Both the position numbers and the translations under genes were made by a program. Below the pieces are notes generated by a model that did no database searches, was not told where the DNA came from, and saw nothing but the letters and a program-made list of their open reading frames with translations. From positions 2,790,001 to 2,854,000 of the forward strand of contig NZ_CP038213.1 of NCBI RefSeq assembly GCF_004526345.1: a stretch of 64,000 nt of DNA, in the 5' to 3' direction. Within the stretch, counting starts at the first letter, position 1, and every line of letters starts with the position of its first letter. Positions 24,261-39,825 of the stretch are shown here, in pieces. The DNA is from Ornithinimicrobium flavum (lineage in GTDB: Bacteria > Actinomycetota > Actinomycetes > Actinomycetales > Dermatophilaceae).

Positions 24261-24569
24261 TCAGAGCGTGCCGAAGATGTCGATGGTGCCCTCACGCAGC
24301 GTGACGATCGCGCGCTTGGTGTCCTTGCGCTTGCCGGTGCCGAACCGGGTCCGGCGGGTCTTGCCCGAGCGGTTCAGGGTGCTGACCGAGGCGACCTTGA
24401 CGCCGAAGATCGACTCCACGGCCTTCTTGATCTCGGACTTGTTCGACCGGGGGTCCACCACGAAGGTGTACTTGCCCTGGTCGAGCAGCGCGTAGGACTT
24501 CTCGGAGACGACCGGCGACAGCAGGATGTCGCGGGGGTCCTTCTGGTTGTTGAAGGCGGGGGTGCTCAC
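24261..24569 (-). CDS. rplW: 50S ribosomal protein L23
   Basis: L23 lies at the tunnel exit and docks trigger factor and SRP. The 102-aa protein shows [20 protein letters not shown] and the R-K rich loop [20 protein letters not shown]. It overlaps the rplD stop by 4 bp. Confidence 0.97.
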   Translation of the reverse strand: MSTPAFNNQKDPRDILLSPVVSEKSYALLDQGKYTFVVDPRSNKSEIKKAVESIFGVKVASVSTLNRSGKTRRTRFGTGKRKDTKRAIVTLREGTIDIFGTL

Positions 24570-25231
24570 TTGCTCTCCTCCTGTGCCTGGCGAGCCTTGC
24601 TCACGCCGGAGACGTAGGCGTCGAGGGCGGCCTGGGTGAAGACCACGTCGTCGGCGCAGAGCACGTCGTAGGTGTTGAGCTGGTCGGCGAAGAGCACGTG
24701 GACCTCGGGGAGGTTGCGCAGGCTCTTCAGGCCCACCTCGTCCGCGCGGTCCAGGACCACGAGGAAGTTGGGGCGTCCGGACAGACCCGAGATCGCGGCC
24801 CAGGCGGTCCGGGTGGACGGGGTGTCCCCCTCCACCAGCGCGCTCAGCACGTGGATGCGGCCGTGGCGCGCGCGGTCCGAGAGGGCCCCGCGCAGGGCGG
24901 CGGCCTTCATCTTCTTGGGCGTCCGCTGGCTGTAGTCGCGCGGCTGGGGGCCGTGCACGACGCCACCGCCGGCGAACTGCGGCGCGCGGGTCGAGCCCTG
25001 ACGGGCGCGACCGGTGCCCTTCTGGCGGTACGGCTTGCGGCCACCGCCGCGGACCTCGCCGCGGGTCTTGGTCGCGTGCGTACCCTGGCGGGCCGCGGCC
25101 AGCTGGGCCACGACGACCTGGTGGATCAGCGGGATGTTGGTCTGCACCTCGAAGATCTCGGCGGGCAGGTCCACGGTCCCGGCGTCACCGCCGGACGGCG
25201 TGGTGATGGTGATGGTGGTCATGCGGCTCAC
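24566..25231 (-). CDS. rplD: 50S ribosomal protein L4
   Basis: L4 reaches into the peptide tunnel and, in E. coli, regulates the S10 operon. The tunnel loop [20 protein letters not shown] and [20 protein letters not shown] is canonical. The 221-aa frame starts at GTG 25231, overlapping the rplC stop as GTGA; an ATG at 25222 ([12 protein letters not shown]) is an equally plausible start and neither has a decisive Shine-Dalgarno. Confidence 0.96.
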   Translation of the reverse strand: MSRMTTITITTPSGGDAGTVDLPAEIFEVQTNIPLIHQVVVAQLAAARQGTHATKTRGEVRGGGRKPYRQKGTGRARQGSTRAPQFAGGGVVHGPQPRDYSQRTPKKMKAAALRGALSDRARHGRIHVLSALVEGDTPSTRTAWAAISGLSGRPNFLVVLDRADEVGLKSLRNLPEVHVLFADQLNTYDVLCADDVVFTQAALDAYVSGVSKARQAQEESK

Positions 25232-25884
25232 GCACCCTTCGCGGCCGTGCGCACGAGGACGACGCCGCCACGGGGGCCGGGAACGGCACCCTTGATGAGC
25301 AGCAGCCCCCTCTCGGCGTCCACGGCGTGGACGGTCAGGTTCGGGGTGGTCTGGCGCACGCCGCCCATACGGCCGGCCATGCGCAGACCCTTGAAGACGC
25401 GGCCCGGGGTGGACGCGCCACCGATCGAGCCGGGCTTGCGGTGGTTGCGGTGCGCACCGTGGGAGGCCCCGACGCCGGAGAAGCCGTGACGCTTCATGAC
25501 ACCGGCGAAGCCCTTGCCCTTGGTGGTGCCCGTGACATCCACGGTCTGCCCGCTCTCGAAGGTCTGCGCGGTCAGCTCCTGGCCGAGCTCGTAGTCGGCG
25601 GCGTCGGAGGTGCGCAGCTCCACCAGGTGGCGACGGGGGGTGACCCCGGCCCTGGCGAAGTGGCCCTTCATCGGCTGGGTGACCTTGCGGGGGTCGATGG
25701 CGCCGTAGGCGATCTGGACCGCGTTGTACCCGTCGGTCTCAGCGTTGCGTACCTGGGTCACCACGGCCGGCCCGGCCTTGATCACGGTCACGGGCACGAG
25801 GCGGTTCTCCTCGTCCCAGACCTGGGTCATGCCGAGCTTCTCGCCGAGGATGCCCTTGACGCTGCGCTCTGTCGTAGCAGTCAT
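25228..25884 (-). CDS. rplC: 50S ribosomal protein L3
   Basis: L3 is one of the two proteins that start 50S assembly, and it reaches the peptidyl-transferase centre. The 218-aa protein has [20 protein letters not shown] at the N-terminus and [16 protein letters not shown] and the [19 protein letters not shown] finger. The family glutamine (Gln150 in E. coli) lies in this last loop in many species, whereas here the segment reads [15 protein letters not shown]. Confidence 0.97.
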   Translation of the reverse strand: MTATTERSVKGILGEKLGMTQVWDEENRLVPVTVIKAGPAVVTQVRNAETDGYNAVQIAYGAIDPRKVTQPMKGHFARAGVTPRRHLVELRTSDAADYELGQELTAQTFESGQTVDVTGTTKGKGFAGVMKRHGFSGVGASHGAHRNHRKPGSIGGASTPGRVFKGLRMAGRMGGVRQTTPNLTVHAVDAERGLLLIKGAVPGPRGGVVLVRTAAKGA

Positions 25885-25897
25885 TGGTCCTTGGTCC

Positions 25898-26206
25898 TTA
25901 CAGCTTGATCTCGATGTTGACGTCCGCCGGCAGGTCGAGACGCATCAACGAGTCGACCGCCTTGGGCGTGGGGTCGACGATGTCGATCAGGCGCTTGTGC
26001 GTGCGCATCTCGAAGTGCTCGCGGCTGTCCTTGTACTTGTGAGGCGACCGGATGACGCAGAAGACGTTCTTCTCCGTCGGGAGCGGCACCGGGCCGACCA
26101 CGGTGGCTCCGGCACGGGTCACCGTGTCAACGATCTTGCGCGCCGAGCTGTCGATGACCTCGTGGTCGTACGACTTAAGCCGGATGCGGATCTTCTGTCC
26201 CGCCAT
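25898..26206 (-). CDS. rpsJ: 30S ribosomal protein S10 / NusE
   Basis: S10 is a 30S head protein and, as NusE, part of antitermination complexes on rrn leaders such as the one in this window. The 102-aa sequence [39 protein letters not shown] and [15 protein letters not shown] is almost invariant. It is the first gene of the S10 cluster; its leader is 26207-26494. Confidence 0.98.
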   Translation of the reverse strand: MAGQKIRIRLKSYDHEVIDSSARKIVDTVTRAGATVVGPVPLPTEKNVFCVIRSPHKYKDSREHFEMRTHKRLIDIVDPTPKAVDSLMRLDLPADVNIEIKL

Positions 26207-26494
26207 CGCTTGTCAGACTCTCTCTCGTCGTCCTGCTGGAACATTCCTGGCCGGTCCGGCCTGGGCACGTGCGCCGACCCCCGCGGTCGGGCGTGTCGCG
26301 CCCTCCGCGGACGCGACCCCACGAGGAGGTCGCATCGATGTCGGTGTCCGTGCCCGGTCCGGGCCGGGGCTTGCGCTGCCATCGCCCGCACCACCGGACC
26401 ATGGAGATCGGGACGACCTCCACCACCGTGCGGTGCGTGCCAGACGGCCGGCGATGCGCACTTGGGTGCGCACCACGCGTCAAGCAACCTCCCT

Positions 26495-26524
26495 AGTGTG
26501 CCACGGCCGGCCGCCTCACCCCAA
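26495..26524 (-). promoter_or_regulatory. Candidate S10-operon promoter
   Basis: On the minus strand, TTGGGG (26519-26524) is followed after 18 bp by CACACT (26495-26500). The gene-free stretch 26207-26568 then gives a leader of about 285 nt before rpsJ. I see no clear L4-type leader structure by eye. The -10 lacks the usual TA, so this is only a moderate match. Confidence 0.45.
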
Positions 26525-26568
26525 ATCGAGGTGCGGACCACCGGTGCTGCGGTCGCCCCGGGCACGAC

Positions 26569-26602
26569 GAGGCCCCCGCCACCGATCGGTGACGGGGGCC
26601 TC
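26569..26602 (-). terminator. Terminator after tuf
   Basis: GAGGCCCCCG-C-CACCG at 26569-26584 forms a near-perfect palindrome with 26587-26602. The one mismatch becomes G·U in the minus-strand RNA. It lies 23 bp after the tuf stop. Confidence 0.85.
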
Positions 26603-26624
26603 GGGAGCCGCGGGGCGGGTCAGA

Positions 26625-27818
26625 TCACTTGAGGATCTTGGTGACCCGGCCGGCGCCGACGGTGCGGCCACCCTCGCGGATGTTGAACATCAGGCCCTCC
26701 TCCATGGCGATCGGCTGGATCAGCTCGACGCGCATGTCGGTGTTGTCGCCCGGCATGACCATCTCGGTGCCCTCGGGGAGGTGCACGACGCCGGTGACGT
26801 CGGTCGTCCGGAAGTAGAACTGCGGGCGGTAGTTGTCGTAGAACGGGGTGTGACGGCCACCCTCGTCCTTGGACAGGATGTAGGACTGGGCCTCGAACTC
26901 CGTGTGCGGGGTGATCGAGCCCGGCTTGACGATGACCTGGCCGCGCTCGACGTCCTCGCGCTTGGTGCCACGCAGCAGCAGACCGACGTTCTCGCCCGCA
27001 CGACCCTCGTCGAGCAGCTTGCGGAACATCTCGATGCCGGTGACGATCGTCTTGGAGGACTGCTCGCGGATACCCACGATCTCGACCTCCTCGTTGACCT
27101 TGAGGATGCCGCGCTCGATGCGACCGGTGACGACGGTGCCACGACCGGTGATCGTGAAGACGTCCTCGACGGGCATCATGAACGGCTTGTCCAGGTCGCG
27201 CTCCGGCTCCGGGATGTACTCGTCCACGGTGTCCATGAGCTCGGCCACGGTCGCGGCCCACTTCTCGTCGCCCTCGAGCGCCTTCAGCGCCGAGACGCGG
27301 ACGACCGGCAGGTCGTCACCCGGGAACTCGTAGGAGGTCAGCAGCTCGCGGACCTCCATCTCGACGAGCTCCATGATCTCCTCGTCGTCCACCATGTCGG
27401 CCTTGTTGAGGGCCACCACGATGTAGGGGACGCCGACCTGGCGGGCCAGGAGGACGTGCTCCTTGGTCTGCGGCATCGGGCCGTCGGTGGCGGCGACCAC
27501 GAGGATCGCGCCGTCCATCTGGGCCGCACCGGTGATCATGTTCTTCACGTAGTCGGCGTGCCCCGGGCAGTCGACGTGCGCGTAGTGCCGCTTCTCGGTC
27601 TGGTACTCGATGTGCGCGATCGAGATGGTGATACCGCGCTGCCGCTCCTCGGGAGCCTTGTCGATCGAGTCGAACGGCGACGCCTCGTTCAGGTCCGGGT
27701 ACTTGTCGTGCAGCACCTTGGAGATGGCAGCCGTCAGCGTGGTCTTGCCGTGGTCGATGTGACCGATCGTGCCGATGTTGACGTGCGGCTTGCTCCGCTC
27801 GAACTTGGCCTTAGCCAC
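26625..27818 (-). CDS. tuf: Elongation factor Tu
   Basis: EF-Tu is the GTPase that delivers aminoacyl-tRNA. The G1 motif GHIDHGKT is at residues 19-26, followed by DCPGH (G3) and NKAD (G4). Domain 2 and 3 motifs include [14 protein letters not shown] and [21 protein letters not shown] chose the GTG at 27818 (397 aa), because the N-terminus [14 protein letters not shown] is the conserved one and AGGAGG precedes it; the ATG at 27878 is not conserved. It closes the str operon. Confidence 0.98.
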   Translation of the reverse strand: MAKAKFERSKPHVNIGTIGHIDHGKTTLTAAISKVLHDKYPDLNEASPFDSIDKAPEERQRGITISIAHIEYQTEKRHYAHVDCPGHADYVKNMITGAAQMDGAILVVAATDGPMPQTKEHVLLARQVGVPYIVVALNKADMVDDEEIMELVEMEVRELLTSYEFPGDDLPVVRVSALKALEGDEKWAATVAELMDTVDEYIPEPERDLDKPFMMPVEDVFTITGRGTVVTGRIERGILKVNEEVEIVGIREQSSKTIVTGIEMFRKLLDEGRAGENVGLLLRGTKREDVERGQVIVKPGSITPHTEFEAQSYILSKDEGGRHTPFYDNYRPQFYFRTTDVTGVVHLPEGTEMVMPGDNTDMRVELIQPIAMEEGLMFNIREGGRTVGAGRVTKILK

Positions 27819-27942
27819 TGGGGTCCTCCTGTTGGACGGTGTTGTGCGATCGTCGCCAGCTGGGTGCCGGGACGACAACTATGGGATGAAAAGGTGGTGC
27901 TTGCAGGTCCATCACTCGCCGGTCAGGGCGGAGTGGGTCAGC

Positions 27943-30045
27943 TCACTCGCCGCGGACCTTCTTGATGATCTCCTCGGCCACGTTCCGGGGAACCTCGGCG
28001 TAGGAGTCGAACTGCATCGTGTAGTTGGCGCGACCCTGGGTCTTGGACCGGAGGTCACCAACGTACCCGAACATCTCCGACAGCGGCACGGTGGCCCGGA
28101 CGATCTTGGCCCCGCTGATGTCCTCCATCGCCTGGATGTGCCCACGGCGGGAGTTGAGGTCGCCGATGACGTCGCCCATGTAGTCCTCGGGCGTGCGCAC
28201 CTCGACGGCCATGACCGGCTCCAGCAGGACCGGGTCGGCCTTGCGGGCGGCCTCCTTGAAGGCCATGGACCCGGCGATCTTGAACGCCATCTCCGAGGAG
28301 TCGACGTCGTGGTAGGCGCCGTCGATGAGGGTCGCCTTGACGCCCACGACGGGGTAGCCGGCCAGGATGCCCAGCTGCATCGCGTCCTGGATGCCGTGGT
28401 CGACCGAGGGGATGTACTCCTTCGGCACGCGACCGCCGGTCACCACGTTGTCGAAGGCGTAGAGCTCGCCCTCGCTGGTGTCCATGGGCTCCAGGCTGAT
28501 CTGGATCTTCGCGAACTGGCCCGACCCACCCGTCTGCTTCTTGTGGGTGTAGTCGTACTTGTCCACAGCACGGCGGATCGTCTCACGGTAGGCGACCTGG
28601 GGGGCGCCCACGTTGGCCTCGACCTTGAACTCGCGCTTCATCCGGTCGACCAGGATGTCGAGGTGCAGCTCGCCCATGCCGCCGATGACGGTCTGGCCGG
28701 TCTCGTCGTCCAGGCGGACGGTGAAGGTGGGGTCCTCCTGCGCCAGCTTCTGGATCGCCGTGCCCAGCTTCTCCTGGTCACCCTTGGTCTTGGGCTCGAT
28801 CGCCACGTGGATGACCGGCTCCGGGAAGGTCATCGACTCCAGGATGATCTGCTGCGACATGTCGCACAGGGTGTCCCCCGTGGTGGTGTCCTTCAGACCG
28901 ATGACGGCGTAGATGTGACCCGCGGAGACCTTCTCGACCGGGTTCTCCTTGTTGGCGTGCATCTGGAACAGCTTGCCCAGACGCTCGCGCTTGCCCTTGG
29001 TGGCGTTCATGACCGGCTGGCCGGCCGAGATCTCACCGGAGTAGACCCGGATGTAGGTCAGGGTCCCGAAGAACGGGTGGGTGGCGATCTTGAAGGCGAG
29101 CGCGGCGAAGGGCTCGTCGGTGCTCGCGGCGCGGGTGATCACCGTCTCCTCGTCGCCCGGCTTGAGCCCCTCGGTCGGGGGCAGGTCCAGGGGCGAGGGC
29201 AGGTAGTCGACGACGGCGTCCAGCAGCGGCTGCACGCCCTTGTTCTTGAACGCGGTGCCGCAGAAGACGGGGTTGACCTCGCCGGCGAGCGTGAGGGTGC
29301 GGACGCCCTTCTTGATCTCGTCCTCGGTCAGCTCCTCGCCGCCGAGGTACTTCTCGAGCAGCTCCTCGTCGGCCTCGGCGACCCGCTCCACGAGCAGGTT
29401 GCGGTACTCGTCCGCCTTCTCCTGCAGGTCGGCCGGGATGTCCAGGACCTCGTAGTCCTCACCCAGGGCGGTCTCCTTGGGCCAGACGAGCGCCTTCATG
29501 GAGACGAGGTCGACCATGCCGATGAAGTCGGACTCGGAGCCGATGGGCAGCTGCATGACCAGCGGCGTGGCGCCGAGGCGGTCCACCATGGTCTGCACCG
29601 AGAAGTAGAAGTCGGCGCCCATCTTGTCCATCTTGTTGATGAAGCACATGCGGGGCACGCCGTACTTGTCGGCCTGCCGCCAGACCGTCTCGGACTGCGG
29701 CTCGACACCCTCCTTGCCGTCGAAGACGGCGACCGCGCCGTCCAGGACGCGCAGGTTGCGCTCCACCTCGACGGTGAAATCGACGTGGCCGGGCGTGTCG
29801 ATCAGGTTGATCTGGGTGCCCTTCCAGAAGCTGGTGACGGCCGCGGAGGTGATGGTGATCCCCCGCTCCTTCTCCTGCTCCATCCAGTCGGTCGTCGACG
29901 CGCCGTCGTGCGTCTCGCCCATCTTGTGCTTGACACCCGTGTAGAACAGGATGCGCTCGGTGGTCGTCGTCTTGCCGGCATCGATGTGCGCCATGATGCC
30001 GATGTTGCGGACCTTGTGCAGGTCCGTCAGGACGTCCTGTGCCAC
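27943..30045 (-). CDS. fusA: Elongation factor G
   Basis: EF-G is the translocase GTPase. The 700-aa protein has the P-loop AHIDAGKT at 19-26, [10 protein letters not shown] (switch I), DTPGHVDF (G3), NKMD (G4) and five domains. Domain IV carries [16 protein letters not shown] and the tip loop. No substitution typical of fusidic-acid resistance was noticed, though this was not checked site by site. It lies between rpsG and tuf, with about 120 bp to tuf that contains no clear gene. Confidence 0.98.
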   Translation of the reverse strand: MAQDVLTDLHKVRNIGIMAHIDAGKTTTTERILFYTGVKHKMGETHDGASTTDWMEQEKERGITITSAAVTSFWKGTQINLIDTPGHVDFTVEVERNLRVLDGAVAVFDGKEGVEPQSETVWRQADKYGVPRMCFINKMDKMGADFYFSVQTMVDRLGATPLVMQLPIGSESDFIGMVDLVSMKALVWPKETALGEDYEVLDIPADLQEKADEYRNLLVERVAEADEELLEKYLGGEELTEDEIKKGVRTLTLAGEVNPVFCGTAFKNKGVQPLLDAVVDYLPSPLDLPPTEGLKPGDEETVITRAASTDEPFAALAFKIATHPFFGTLTYIRVYSGEISAGQPVMNATKGKRERLGKLFQMHANKENPVEKVSAGHIYAVIGLKDTTTGDTLCDMSQQIILESMTFPEPVIHVAIEPKTKGDQEKLGTAIQKLAQEDPTFTVRLDDETGQTVIGGMGELHLDILVDRMKREFKVEANVGAPQVAYRETIRRAVDKYDYTHKKQTGGSGQFAKIQISLEPMDTSEGELYAFDNVVTGGRVPKEYIPSVDHGIQDAMQLGILAGYPVVGVKATLIDGAYHDVDSSEMAFKIAGSMAFKEAARKADPVLLEPVMAVEVRTPEDYMGDVIGDLNSRRGHIQAMEDISGAKIVRATVPLSEMFGYVGDLRSKTQGRANYTMQFDSYAEVPRNVAEEIIKKVRGE

Positions 30046-30152
30046 AGTCTCTTCTCTCTTGTGGGACTACGTAGGTAACGGTGCGGTGGCCGGTGGTCGG
30101 GAGGGGAGGCGCGGCACCGGCGGACCGGGCTGCTGCCTCCCCTCCCGGGGGT

Positions 30153-30623
30153 TCACCAGCGGTAGTGGGCGAACGCCTTGTTGGCCTCGGCCATCTTGTG
30201 GGTGTCCTCGCGACGCTTGACCGCGGCACCCAGGCCGTTGCTCGCGTCGAGGATCTCGTTCATCAGACGCTCGGTCATGGTCTTCTCACGACGCTGGCGG
30301 GCGTAGCCGCTCATCCAGCGCAGCGCGAGGGTGGTGGAGCGACCGGGCTTGACCTCGATCGGCACCTGGTACGTGGCGCCACCGACGCGGCGGGACTTGA
30401 CCTCGAGCGAGGGCTTGATGTTGTCCAGCGCCCGCTTGAGCGTCTGCACGGGGTCGGTGCCGGTCTTCTCGCGGCAGCCCTCGAGGGCGCCGTAGACGAT
30501 GCGCTCGGCGGTGGACTTCTTGCCGTCGACGAGGATCTTGTTGACCAGCTGGGTCACGAGCTGCGAGCCGTAGACCGGGTCCTGGATGAGGGGGCGCTTG
30601 GGAGCGGGGCCCTTGCGAGGCAT
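30153..30623 (-). CDS. rpsG: 30S ribosomal protein S7
   Basis: S7 is the primary assembly protein of the 30S head. The 156-aa sequence [34 protein letters not shown] and [20 protein letters not shown] is canonical. Its ATG overlaps the rpsL TAA (TAATG). Confidence 0.98.
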   Translation of the reverse strand: MPRKGPAPKRPLIQDPVYGSQLVTQLVNKILVDGKKSTAERIVYGALEGCREKTGTDPVQTLKRALDNIKPSLEVKSRRVGGATYQVPIEVKPGRSTTLALRWMSGYARQRREKTMTERLMNEILDASNGLGAAVKRREDTHKMAEANKAFAHYRW

Positions 30624-30997
30624 TACTTCTTCTCCTTCTTGGCGCCGTAGCGGGAGCGGGCCTGGTTGCGGCCCTTGACGCCCTGGGTGTCCAGGGAGCC
30701 GCGGATGATCTTGTAGCGGACGCCGGGGAGGTCCTTCACCCGGCCGCCGCGGACGAGCACGATGGAGTGCTCCTGCAGGTTGTGACCCACGCCCGGGATG
30801 TAGGCCGTGACCTCGACACCGCTGGTCAGGCGCACACGGGCGACCTTGCGCAGGGCGGAGTTGGGCTTCTTCGGGGTGGTCGTGTAGACACGGGTGCAGA
30901 CGCCACGGCGCTGCGGGTTGCCCTTGAGGGCGGGCGAGTTGGACTTCTTGACCTTGTCCGCCCGGCCCTTGCGGACAAGCTGGTTGATCGTAGGCAC
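30623..30997 (-). CDS. rpsL: 30S ribosomal protein S12
   Basis: S12 is the decoding-centre protein. The 124-aa frame begins at GTG 30997 ([20 protein letters not shown]). Lys43 in [11 protein letters not shown] and Lys88 in [13 protein letters not shown] are both the wild-type residues at the classical streptomycin-resistance positions. The upstream frame to 31285 is not conserved. Confidence 0.98.
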   Translation of the reverse strand: MPTINQLVRKGRADKVKKSNSPALKGNPQRRGVCTRVYTTTPKKPNSALRKVARVRLTSGVEVTAYIPGVGHNLQEHSIVLVRGGRVKDLPGVRYKIIRGSLDTQGVKGRNQARSRYGAKKEKK

Positions 30998-31250
30998 TGA
31001 TTCTCTCTCAGTCGTCGTCGTGGTCCGTGCTGCCGCGGCTCTCACCGCGGGCGGCACTCCTTGCGTTGCGCCTGCCCGCGCCCGGGTCGGGCGGTCGGGC
31101 ACGCTGCTCCCCCCTGCACTTCCCGGCCGGCCCGGCCGTGCTGCACGATGCGCGTCACGGGAGGGGCCGGGCGGACTGCCCGGCGAGAGGTGGGGTGCGG
31201 GCGGCGAGCCGCCCGCGCGCACGCAGGACCTAGCCCACGCACAGTTCTCC

Positions 31251-31280
31251 AGACTACCGGGAACGGGCGGATGCGGCCAA
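31251..31280 (-). promoter_or_regulatory. Candidate str-operon promoter (rpsL–rpsG–fusA–tuf)
   Basis: On the minus strand, TTGGCC (31275-31280) precedes TAGTCT (31251-31256) by 18 bp. The gene-free stretch 30998-31326 then serves as a GC-rich leader of about 250 nt. The hexamers match the rrn P1 style. Confidence 0.65.
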
Positions 31281-31326
31281 ATCACGGCCGCTCCCCCGCT
31301 TCCGCTCCCGACCCCCTCGGACGCCG

Positions 31327-31366
31327 CGAGGGCGGGTATGCCGCGCGAACGGCATACCCGCCCTCG
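31327..31366 (-). terminator. Terminator after rpoC
   Basis: A perfect 17-bp stem (31327-31343 with 31350-31366) closes on the loop CGCGAA, 16 bp after the rpoC stop. No U tract follows, as is usual in actinobacteria. Confidence 0.9.
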
Positions 31367-31381
31367 GCGGGACGGACCGGG

Positions 31382-35305
<3,924 letters not shown>

Positions 35306-35416
35306 GTGGTTCCTTCTCTCGTGAATCTGAGGAAAAGTGAGTTAAAGGCTGAAGACTGACGTGGAGGCTCCCGCAGGACCGGCGCGCTCGCGCGGAGCCG
35401 GCCCTGCGGGCATACC

Positions 35417-38400
35417 TCAGACTTCCTCGACGGACGAGGGCTCGCGGCGGGACAGGTCGATGCCGAGCTCCTCGGCGGCCCGGAACACCTCGGTGTCGGA
35501 CTCGCGCAGGTCGACCTGCGTGCCGTCGGCGGAGAGCACCTCGACGTTCAGGCACAGCGACTGCATCTCCTTGATGAGCACCTTGAAGGACTCGGGGATG
35601 CCGGGCTCGGGGACGTTGTCACCCTTGACGATGGACTCGTAGACCTTCACGCGGCCCGTGACGTCGTCGGACTTGATCGTCAGCAGCTCCTGCAGGGCGT
35701 AGGCGGCGCCGTAGGCCTCCAGCGCCCAGACCTCCATCTCGCCGAACCGCTGACCGCCGAACTGCGCCTTACCGCCCAGCGGCTGCTGGGTGATCATGGA
35801 GTAGGGGCCGGTGCTGCGCGCGTGGATCTTGTCGTCCACGAGGTGGTGCAGCTTGAGGACGTACATGTAGCCGACCGAGATCTCCTCCGGGAACGGCTCG
35901 CCGGAACGACCGTCGAAGAGCTTGGTCTTGCCCGAGGAGTCGATGAGCCGCTTGCCGTCCCGCGTGGGGCTGGTCGAGTCGAGCAGACCGGCGATCTCCT
36001 CCTCACGCGCACCGTCGAAGACCGGGCTGGCCACGCGGGTGCGCGGACCGGCCTCGCGGGCGTCGGCCGGGATGAGCTCGGCCCACTCCGGGTCGCCGTC
36101 GATCTTCCAGCCCTGCGCCGCGGCCCAGCCGAGGTGCAGCTCGAGGATCTGGCCGATGTTCATCCGGCCGGGCACGCCCAGCGGGTTGAGGATGACGTCC
36201 ACGGGGGTGCCGTCCTCGAGGAAGGGCATGTCTTCCACCGGCAGGATGCGGGAGATGACGCCCTTGTTGCCGTGCCGGCCGGCGAGCTTGTCGCCGTCGG
36301 TGATCTTGCGCTTGTTCGCGACGTAGACGCGCACCAGCTGGTTGACGCCGGGCGGGAGCTCGTCGCCGTCCTCGCGGTCGAAGACCTTCACGCCGATGAC
36401 GGTGCCGGTCTCGCCGTGGGGCACCTTCATCGAGGTGTCGCGCACCTCGCGCGCCTTCTCGCCGAAGATGGCGCGCAGCAGGCGCTCCTCCGGGGTCAGC
36501 TCGGTCTCCCCCTTCGGGGTGACCTTCCCGACCAGCAGGTCGCCGTCGCGGACCTCGGCACCGATGCGGATGATGCCCCGCTCGTCCAGGTCGGCCAGCA
36601 CCTCGTCGGAGACGTTCGGGATGTCCCGGGTGATCTCCTCGGGGCCCAGCTTGGTGTCGCGGGCGTCGATCTCGTGCTCCTCGATGTGGATCGAGCTGAG
36701 CACGTCGTCCTGCACCAGACGCTGGGAGAGGATGATCGCGTCCTCGTAGTTGTAACCCTCCCACGGCATGAACGCCACGAGCAGGTTGCGGCCCAGGGCC
36801 ATCTCGCCGCCGTCGGTCGCGGGACCGTCGGCGATCAGCTCCCCGGCCTCGACGCGGTCACCGACGTCGACCCGGACCTGCTGGTTGTAGCAGTTGCCCT
36901 GGTTGGAGCGGGTGAACTTGTCGATCTTGTAGGACTGGTAGGTGCCGTCGTCGTTGGCCACGGTGACCAGGTCGGCCGAGACCTCCTGCACGGCGCCCGG
37001 CTTGAGCGCACGCACCACGTCGCCGGAGTCCAGCGCGGCGCGGTGCTCCATACCGGTGCCCACCAGCGGAGCCTCGGCGCGCACCAGCGGCACGGCCTGA
37101 CGCTGCATGTTGGCGCCCATGAGCGCACGGTTGGCGTCGTCGTGCTCCAGGAAGGGGATCATCGCGGTCGCGGCCGACACCATCTGGCGCGCCGAGACGT
37201 CCATGTACTCGACCTCACCGGCGGGGACGTCCACGGCCTCGCCCTCACGGGCCCGGACCAGCACGCGCTCGTCCAGGAAGGTGCCGTCGTCGGCCAGGCT
37301 CGCGTTGGCCTGGGCGATGACGAAACGGTCCTCCTCGTCGGCGGAGAGGTAGTCGACCTCGTCGGTCACCTTGCCGTCGACGACGCGGCGGTAGGGGGTC
37401 TCGACGAAACCGAAGGGGTTGATCCGGCCGTAGGAGGCCAGCGACCCGATAAGACCGATGTTGGGACCCTCGGGGGTCTCGATCGGGCACATGCGGCCGT
37501 AGTGCGAGGGGTGGACGTCACGGACCTCCATGCCCGCACGGTCACGGGACAGACCACCGGGGCCCAGGGCCGACAGACGACGCTTGTGCGTCAGGCCCGC
37601 GAGCGGGTTGTTCTGGTCCATGAACTGCGAGAGCTGGCTGGTGCCGAAGAACTCCTTGATGGAGGCCACGACCGGCCGGATGTTGATCAGCGTCTGCGGC
37701 GTGATCGCCTCGACGTCCTGGGTGGTCATCCGCTCGCGCACGACGCGCTCCATCCGGGACAGGCCGGTGCGGACCTGGTTCTGGATGAGCTCGCCGACGC
37801 TGCGCAGACGACGGTTGCCGAAGTGGTCGATGTCGTCCACCTCGACCAGGACGTCCCCGGCCGGCATCGGCAGGGAGGTCTCGCCGGCGTGCAGCGCGAC
37901 GAGGTACTTGATCGTGGCGACGACGTCGTCGATGCGCAGCACCGACTCCTCCAGCCCGGCCTGCAGACCCAGCTTCTTGTTCACCTTGTAGCGACCGACC
38001 TTGGCCAGGTCGTAGCGCTTGGTGTTGAAGTACAGGTTGTCCAGCAGGGTCTGGGCCGCCTCCTTGGTCGGGGGCTCCCCCGGACGCAGCTTGCGGTAGA
38101 TGTCGAGCAGCGCCTCGTCCTGGTTGGTGGTGTGGTCCTTCTCCAGGGTGAGCCGCATCGACTCGTAGTCGCCGAACTCCTCCAGGATGCGGTCGTTGCT
38201 CCACCCGAGGGCCTTGAGCAGGACCGTGACGCTCTGCTTGCGCTTGCGGTCGACGCGCACGCCCACCTGGTCACGCTTGTCGATCTCGAACTCCAGCCAC
38301 GCACCCCGGCTCGGGATGACCTTGGCGGAGAAGACGTCCTTGTCGGAGGTCTTGTCCAGGCTGCGCTCGAAGTAGACGCCAGGGGAGCGGACGAGCTGGG

Positions 38401-38890
38401 AGACGACGACCCGCTCGGTGCCGTTGACGATGAAGGTGCCGCGGGGGGTCATGAGCGGGAAGTCGCCCATGAAGACCGTCTGGCTCTTGATCTCACCGGT
38501 CTGGTTGTTGATGAACTCCGCCGTGACGAACAGCGGGGCGGAGTAGGTCATGTCCTTCTCCTGGCACTCCTCCACGGAGTACTTCTGCTCCTCGAACCGG
38601 TGGTCCCGGAAGCTGAGGGACATGGAGCCGGAGAAATCCTCGATCGGGGAGATCTCCTCGAAGATCTCCTCCAGACCGGAGGCGGTGGGGATGTCGTTGC
38701 GACCCTCGGCCTGGGCGGCGGCGACCCGCGCCTGCCAGGCCTCGTTGCCGAGGAGCCAGTCGAAGCTCTCCGTCTGGAGGGCCAGGAGGTCAGGGACCTC
38801 CAGGGGCTCCCGGATCTTAGCGAAGCTCAACCGGCCGGAGGCGGTCTGAGCAGTGGACACCGTCTTCTTCGCAGTGCGCGAGGCAGCCAA
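35417..38890 (-). CDS. rpoB: DNA-directed RNA polymerase subunit beta
   Basis: This 1157-aa subunit forms the active-site cleft with beta'. The rifampicin-pocket segment reads [20 protein letters not shown] followed by [12 protein letters not shown], all wild-type residues, so a rifampicin-sensitive enzyme is predicted. [19 protein letters not shown] and [15 protein letters not shown] are intact. The first 20 residues or so ([19 protein letters not shown]) are a Ser/Thr-rich leader before [17 protein letters not shown]. No frameshift was found over 3.4 kb. Confidence 0.98.
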   Translation of the reverse strand: MAASRTAKKTVSTAQTASGRLSFAKIREPLEVPDLLALQTESFDWLLGNEAWQARVAAAQAEGRNDIPTASGLEEIFEEISPIEDFSGSMSLSFRDHRFEEQKYSVEECQEKDMTYSAPLFVTAEFINNQTGEIKSQTVFMGDFPLMTPRGTFIVNGTERVVVSQLVRSPGVYFERSLDKTSDKDVFSAKVIPSRGAWLEFEIDKRDQVGVRVDRKRKQSVTVLLKALGWSNDRILEEFGDYESMRLTLEKDHTTNQDEALLDIYRKLRPGEPPTKEAAQTLLDNLYFNTKRYDLAKVGRYKVNKKLGLQAGLEESVLRIDDVVATIKYLVALHAGETSLPMPAGDVLVEVDDIDHFGNRRLRSVGELIQNQVRTGLSRMERVVRERMTTQDVEAITPQTLINIRPVVASIKEFFGTSQLSQFMDQNNPLAGLTHKRRLSALGPGGLSRDRAGMEVRDVHPSHYGRMCPIETPEGPNIGLIGSLASYGRINPFGFVETPYRRVVDGKVTDEVDYLSADEEDRFVIAQANASLADDGTFLDERVLVRAREGEAVDVPAGEVEYMDVSARQMVSAATAMIPFLEHDDANRALMGANMQRQAVPLVRAEAPLVGTGMEHRAALDSGDVVRALKPGAVQEVSADLVTVANDDGTYQSYKIDKFTRSNQGNCYNQQVRVDVGDRVEAGELIADGPATDGGEMALGRNLLVAFMPWEGYNYEDAIILSQRLVQDDVLSSIHIEEHEIDARDTKLGPEEITRDIPNVSDEVLADLDERGIIRIGAEVRDGDLLVGKVTPKGETELTPEERLLRAIFGEKAREVRDTSMKVPHGETGTVIGVKVFDREDGDELPPGVNQLVRVYVANKRKITDGDKLAGRHGNKGVISRILPVEDMPFLEDGTPVDVILNPLGVPGRMNIGQILELHLGWAAAQGWKIDGDPEWAELIPADAREAGPRTRVASPVFDGAREEEIAGLLDSTSPTRDGKRLIDSSGKTKLFDGRSGEPFPEEISVGYMYVLKLHHLVDDKIHARSTGPYSMITQQPLGGKAQFGGQRFGEMEVWALEAYGAAYALQELLTIKSDDVTGRVKVYESIVKGDNVPEPGIPESFKVLIKEMQSLCLNVEVLSADGTQVDLRESDTEVFRAAEELGIDLSRREPSSVEEV

Positions 38891-39052
38891 GGATTGGTCC
38901 TTCCACGGGCCTTAATGTGTGCAGCGGTCAAGCGGGACCCGGACCTGCGTCGCGCCCCGATGCACCGCGGCAGCACGATCCGGACGGGAGGATCGGCGAG
39001 CTCGGCGGGTGGATGGGGGGTTGGGGGCAAGTGCAGGGTAGCGCAAAGATAC

Positions 39053-39082
39053 ACCTTACACGCTGAAACACCCGTCGTCCAA
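39053..39082 (-). promoter_or_regulatory. Candidate rpoBC promoter
   Basis: On the minus strand, TTGGAC (39077-39082) precedes TAAGGT (39053-39058) by 18 bp, identical in hexamers and spacing to rrn P2. The leader to rpoB is about 155 nt. The region 38891-39268 holds no gene. Confidence 0.75.
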
Positions 39083-39268
39083 CTTCGGTCACGACGGGTC
39101 GCCGCGGACGTCGGGGCCGGCGTCGGGAGCGGCCGCGCTCCCGGTGTGTCCCGGCTCCGTCCAGGGACGGATGCGTGAGTCGATGGTGCGCCCTGACCAG
39201 GCCCCCCGTCAAGCCGGAGCGCCGTGCGGCGCGCCGGACGGCACCGCATACCGGCCCCGGACGCGGAC

Positions 39269-39307
39269 GAGGGCGGGGCCGGCACCTCGCGGTGCGGCCC
39301 CGCCCTC
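39269..39307 (-). terminator. Second terminator after rplL
   Basis: GAGGGCGGGGCC-G-GCACC pairs with GGTGCGGCCCCGCCCTC through 17 bp with one bulged G and a 4-nt loop. It is in tandem with the hairpin at 39318-39345. Confidence 0.75.
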
Positions 39308-39317
39308 GGCGGAGCGT

Positions 39318-39345
39318 CCGGTCGGCGTCCGAGGACGCCGACCGG
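39318..39345 (-). terminator. First terminator after rplL
   Basis: CCGGTCGGCGTC pairs perfectly with GACGCCGACCGG around a 4-nt loop, 6 bp beyond the rplL stop. Tandem hairpins here probably insulate rplJL from rpoBC. Confidence 0.8.
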
Positions 39346-39351
39346 CGCGGC

Positions 39352-39747
39352 TCACTTGAGCGTGACGGTGGCGCCAGCGCCCTCGAGCTGCTCCTTGGCC
39401 TTGTTGGCGGTGTCCTTGTCGACCTTCTCCAGGACCGGCTTGGGAGCGCCGTCGACGAGGTCCTTGGCCTCCTTCAGACCGAGGGAGGTCAGCGCGCGGA
39501 CCTCCTTGATGACCTGGATCTTCTTGTCACCGGCGGCCTCGAGGACGACGTCGAACTCGTCCTGCTCCTCCGCAGCGGCGCCGGCGTCGCCACCGGCGGC
39601 GGCCGGGGCGCCCGCAGCCGCGACGGCGACCGGGGCGGCGGCGGTGACCTCGAAGGTGTCCTCGAAGGCCTTGACGAACTCGGACAGCTCGATGAGGGTC
39701 ATCTCCTTGAACTGGTCAAGGAGCTCCTCGGTGCTCAGCTTTGCCAT
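39352..39747 (-). CDS. rplL: 50S ribosomal protein L7/L12
   Basis: This is the multi-copy stalk protein that recruits translation factors. The N-terminal dimerisation domain ([20 protein letters not shown]), an Ala/Gly-rich hinge at about 38-62, and the C-terminal domain with [20 protein letters not shown] are all present. Length is 131 aa. It follows rplJ. Confidence 0.98.
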   Translation of the reverse strand: MAKLSTEELLDQFKEMTLIELSEFVKAFEDTFEVTAAAPVAVAAAGAPAAAGGDAGAAAEEQDEFDVVLEAAGDKKIQVIKEVRALTSLGLKEAKDLVDGAPKPVLEKVDKDTANKAKEQLEGAGATVTLK

Positions 39748-39825
39748 GATGGCGTCCTTTCTACTTCTTGCCGTGAGTGGCGTGTCGGGGTTGTACCGAC
39801 CGGTGGGTGCGAGGCACCCGCGCGG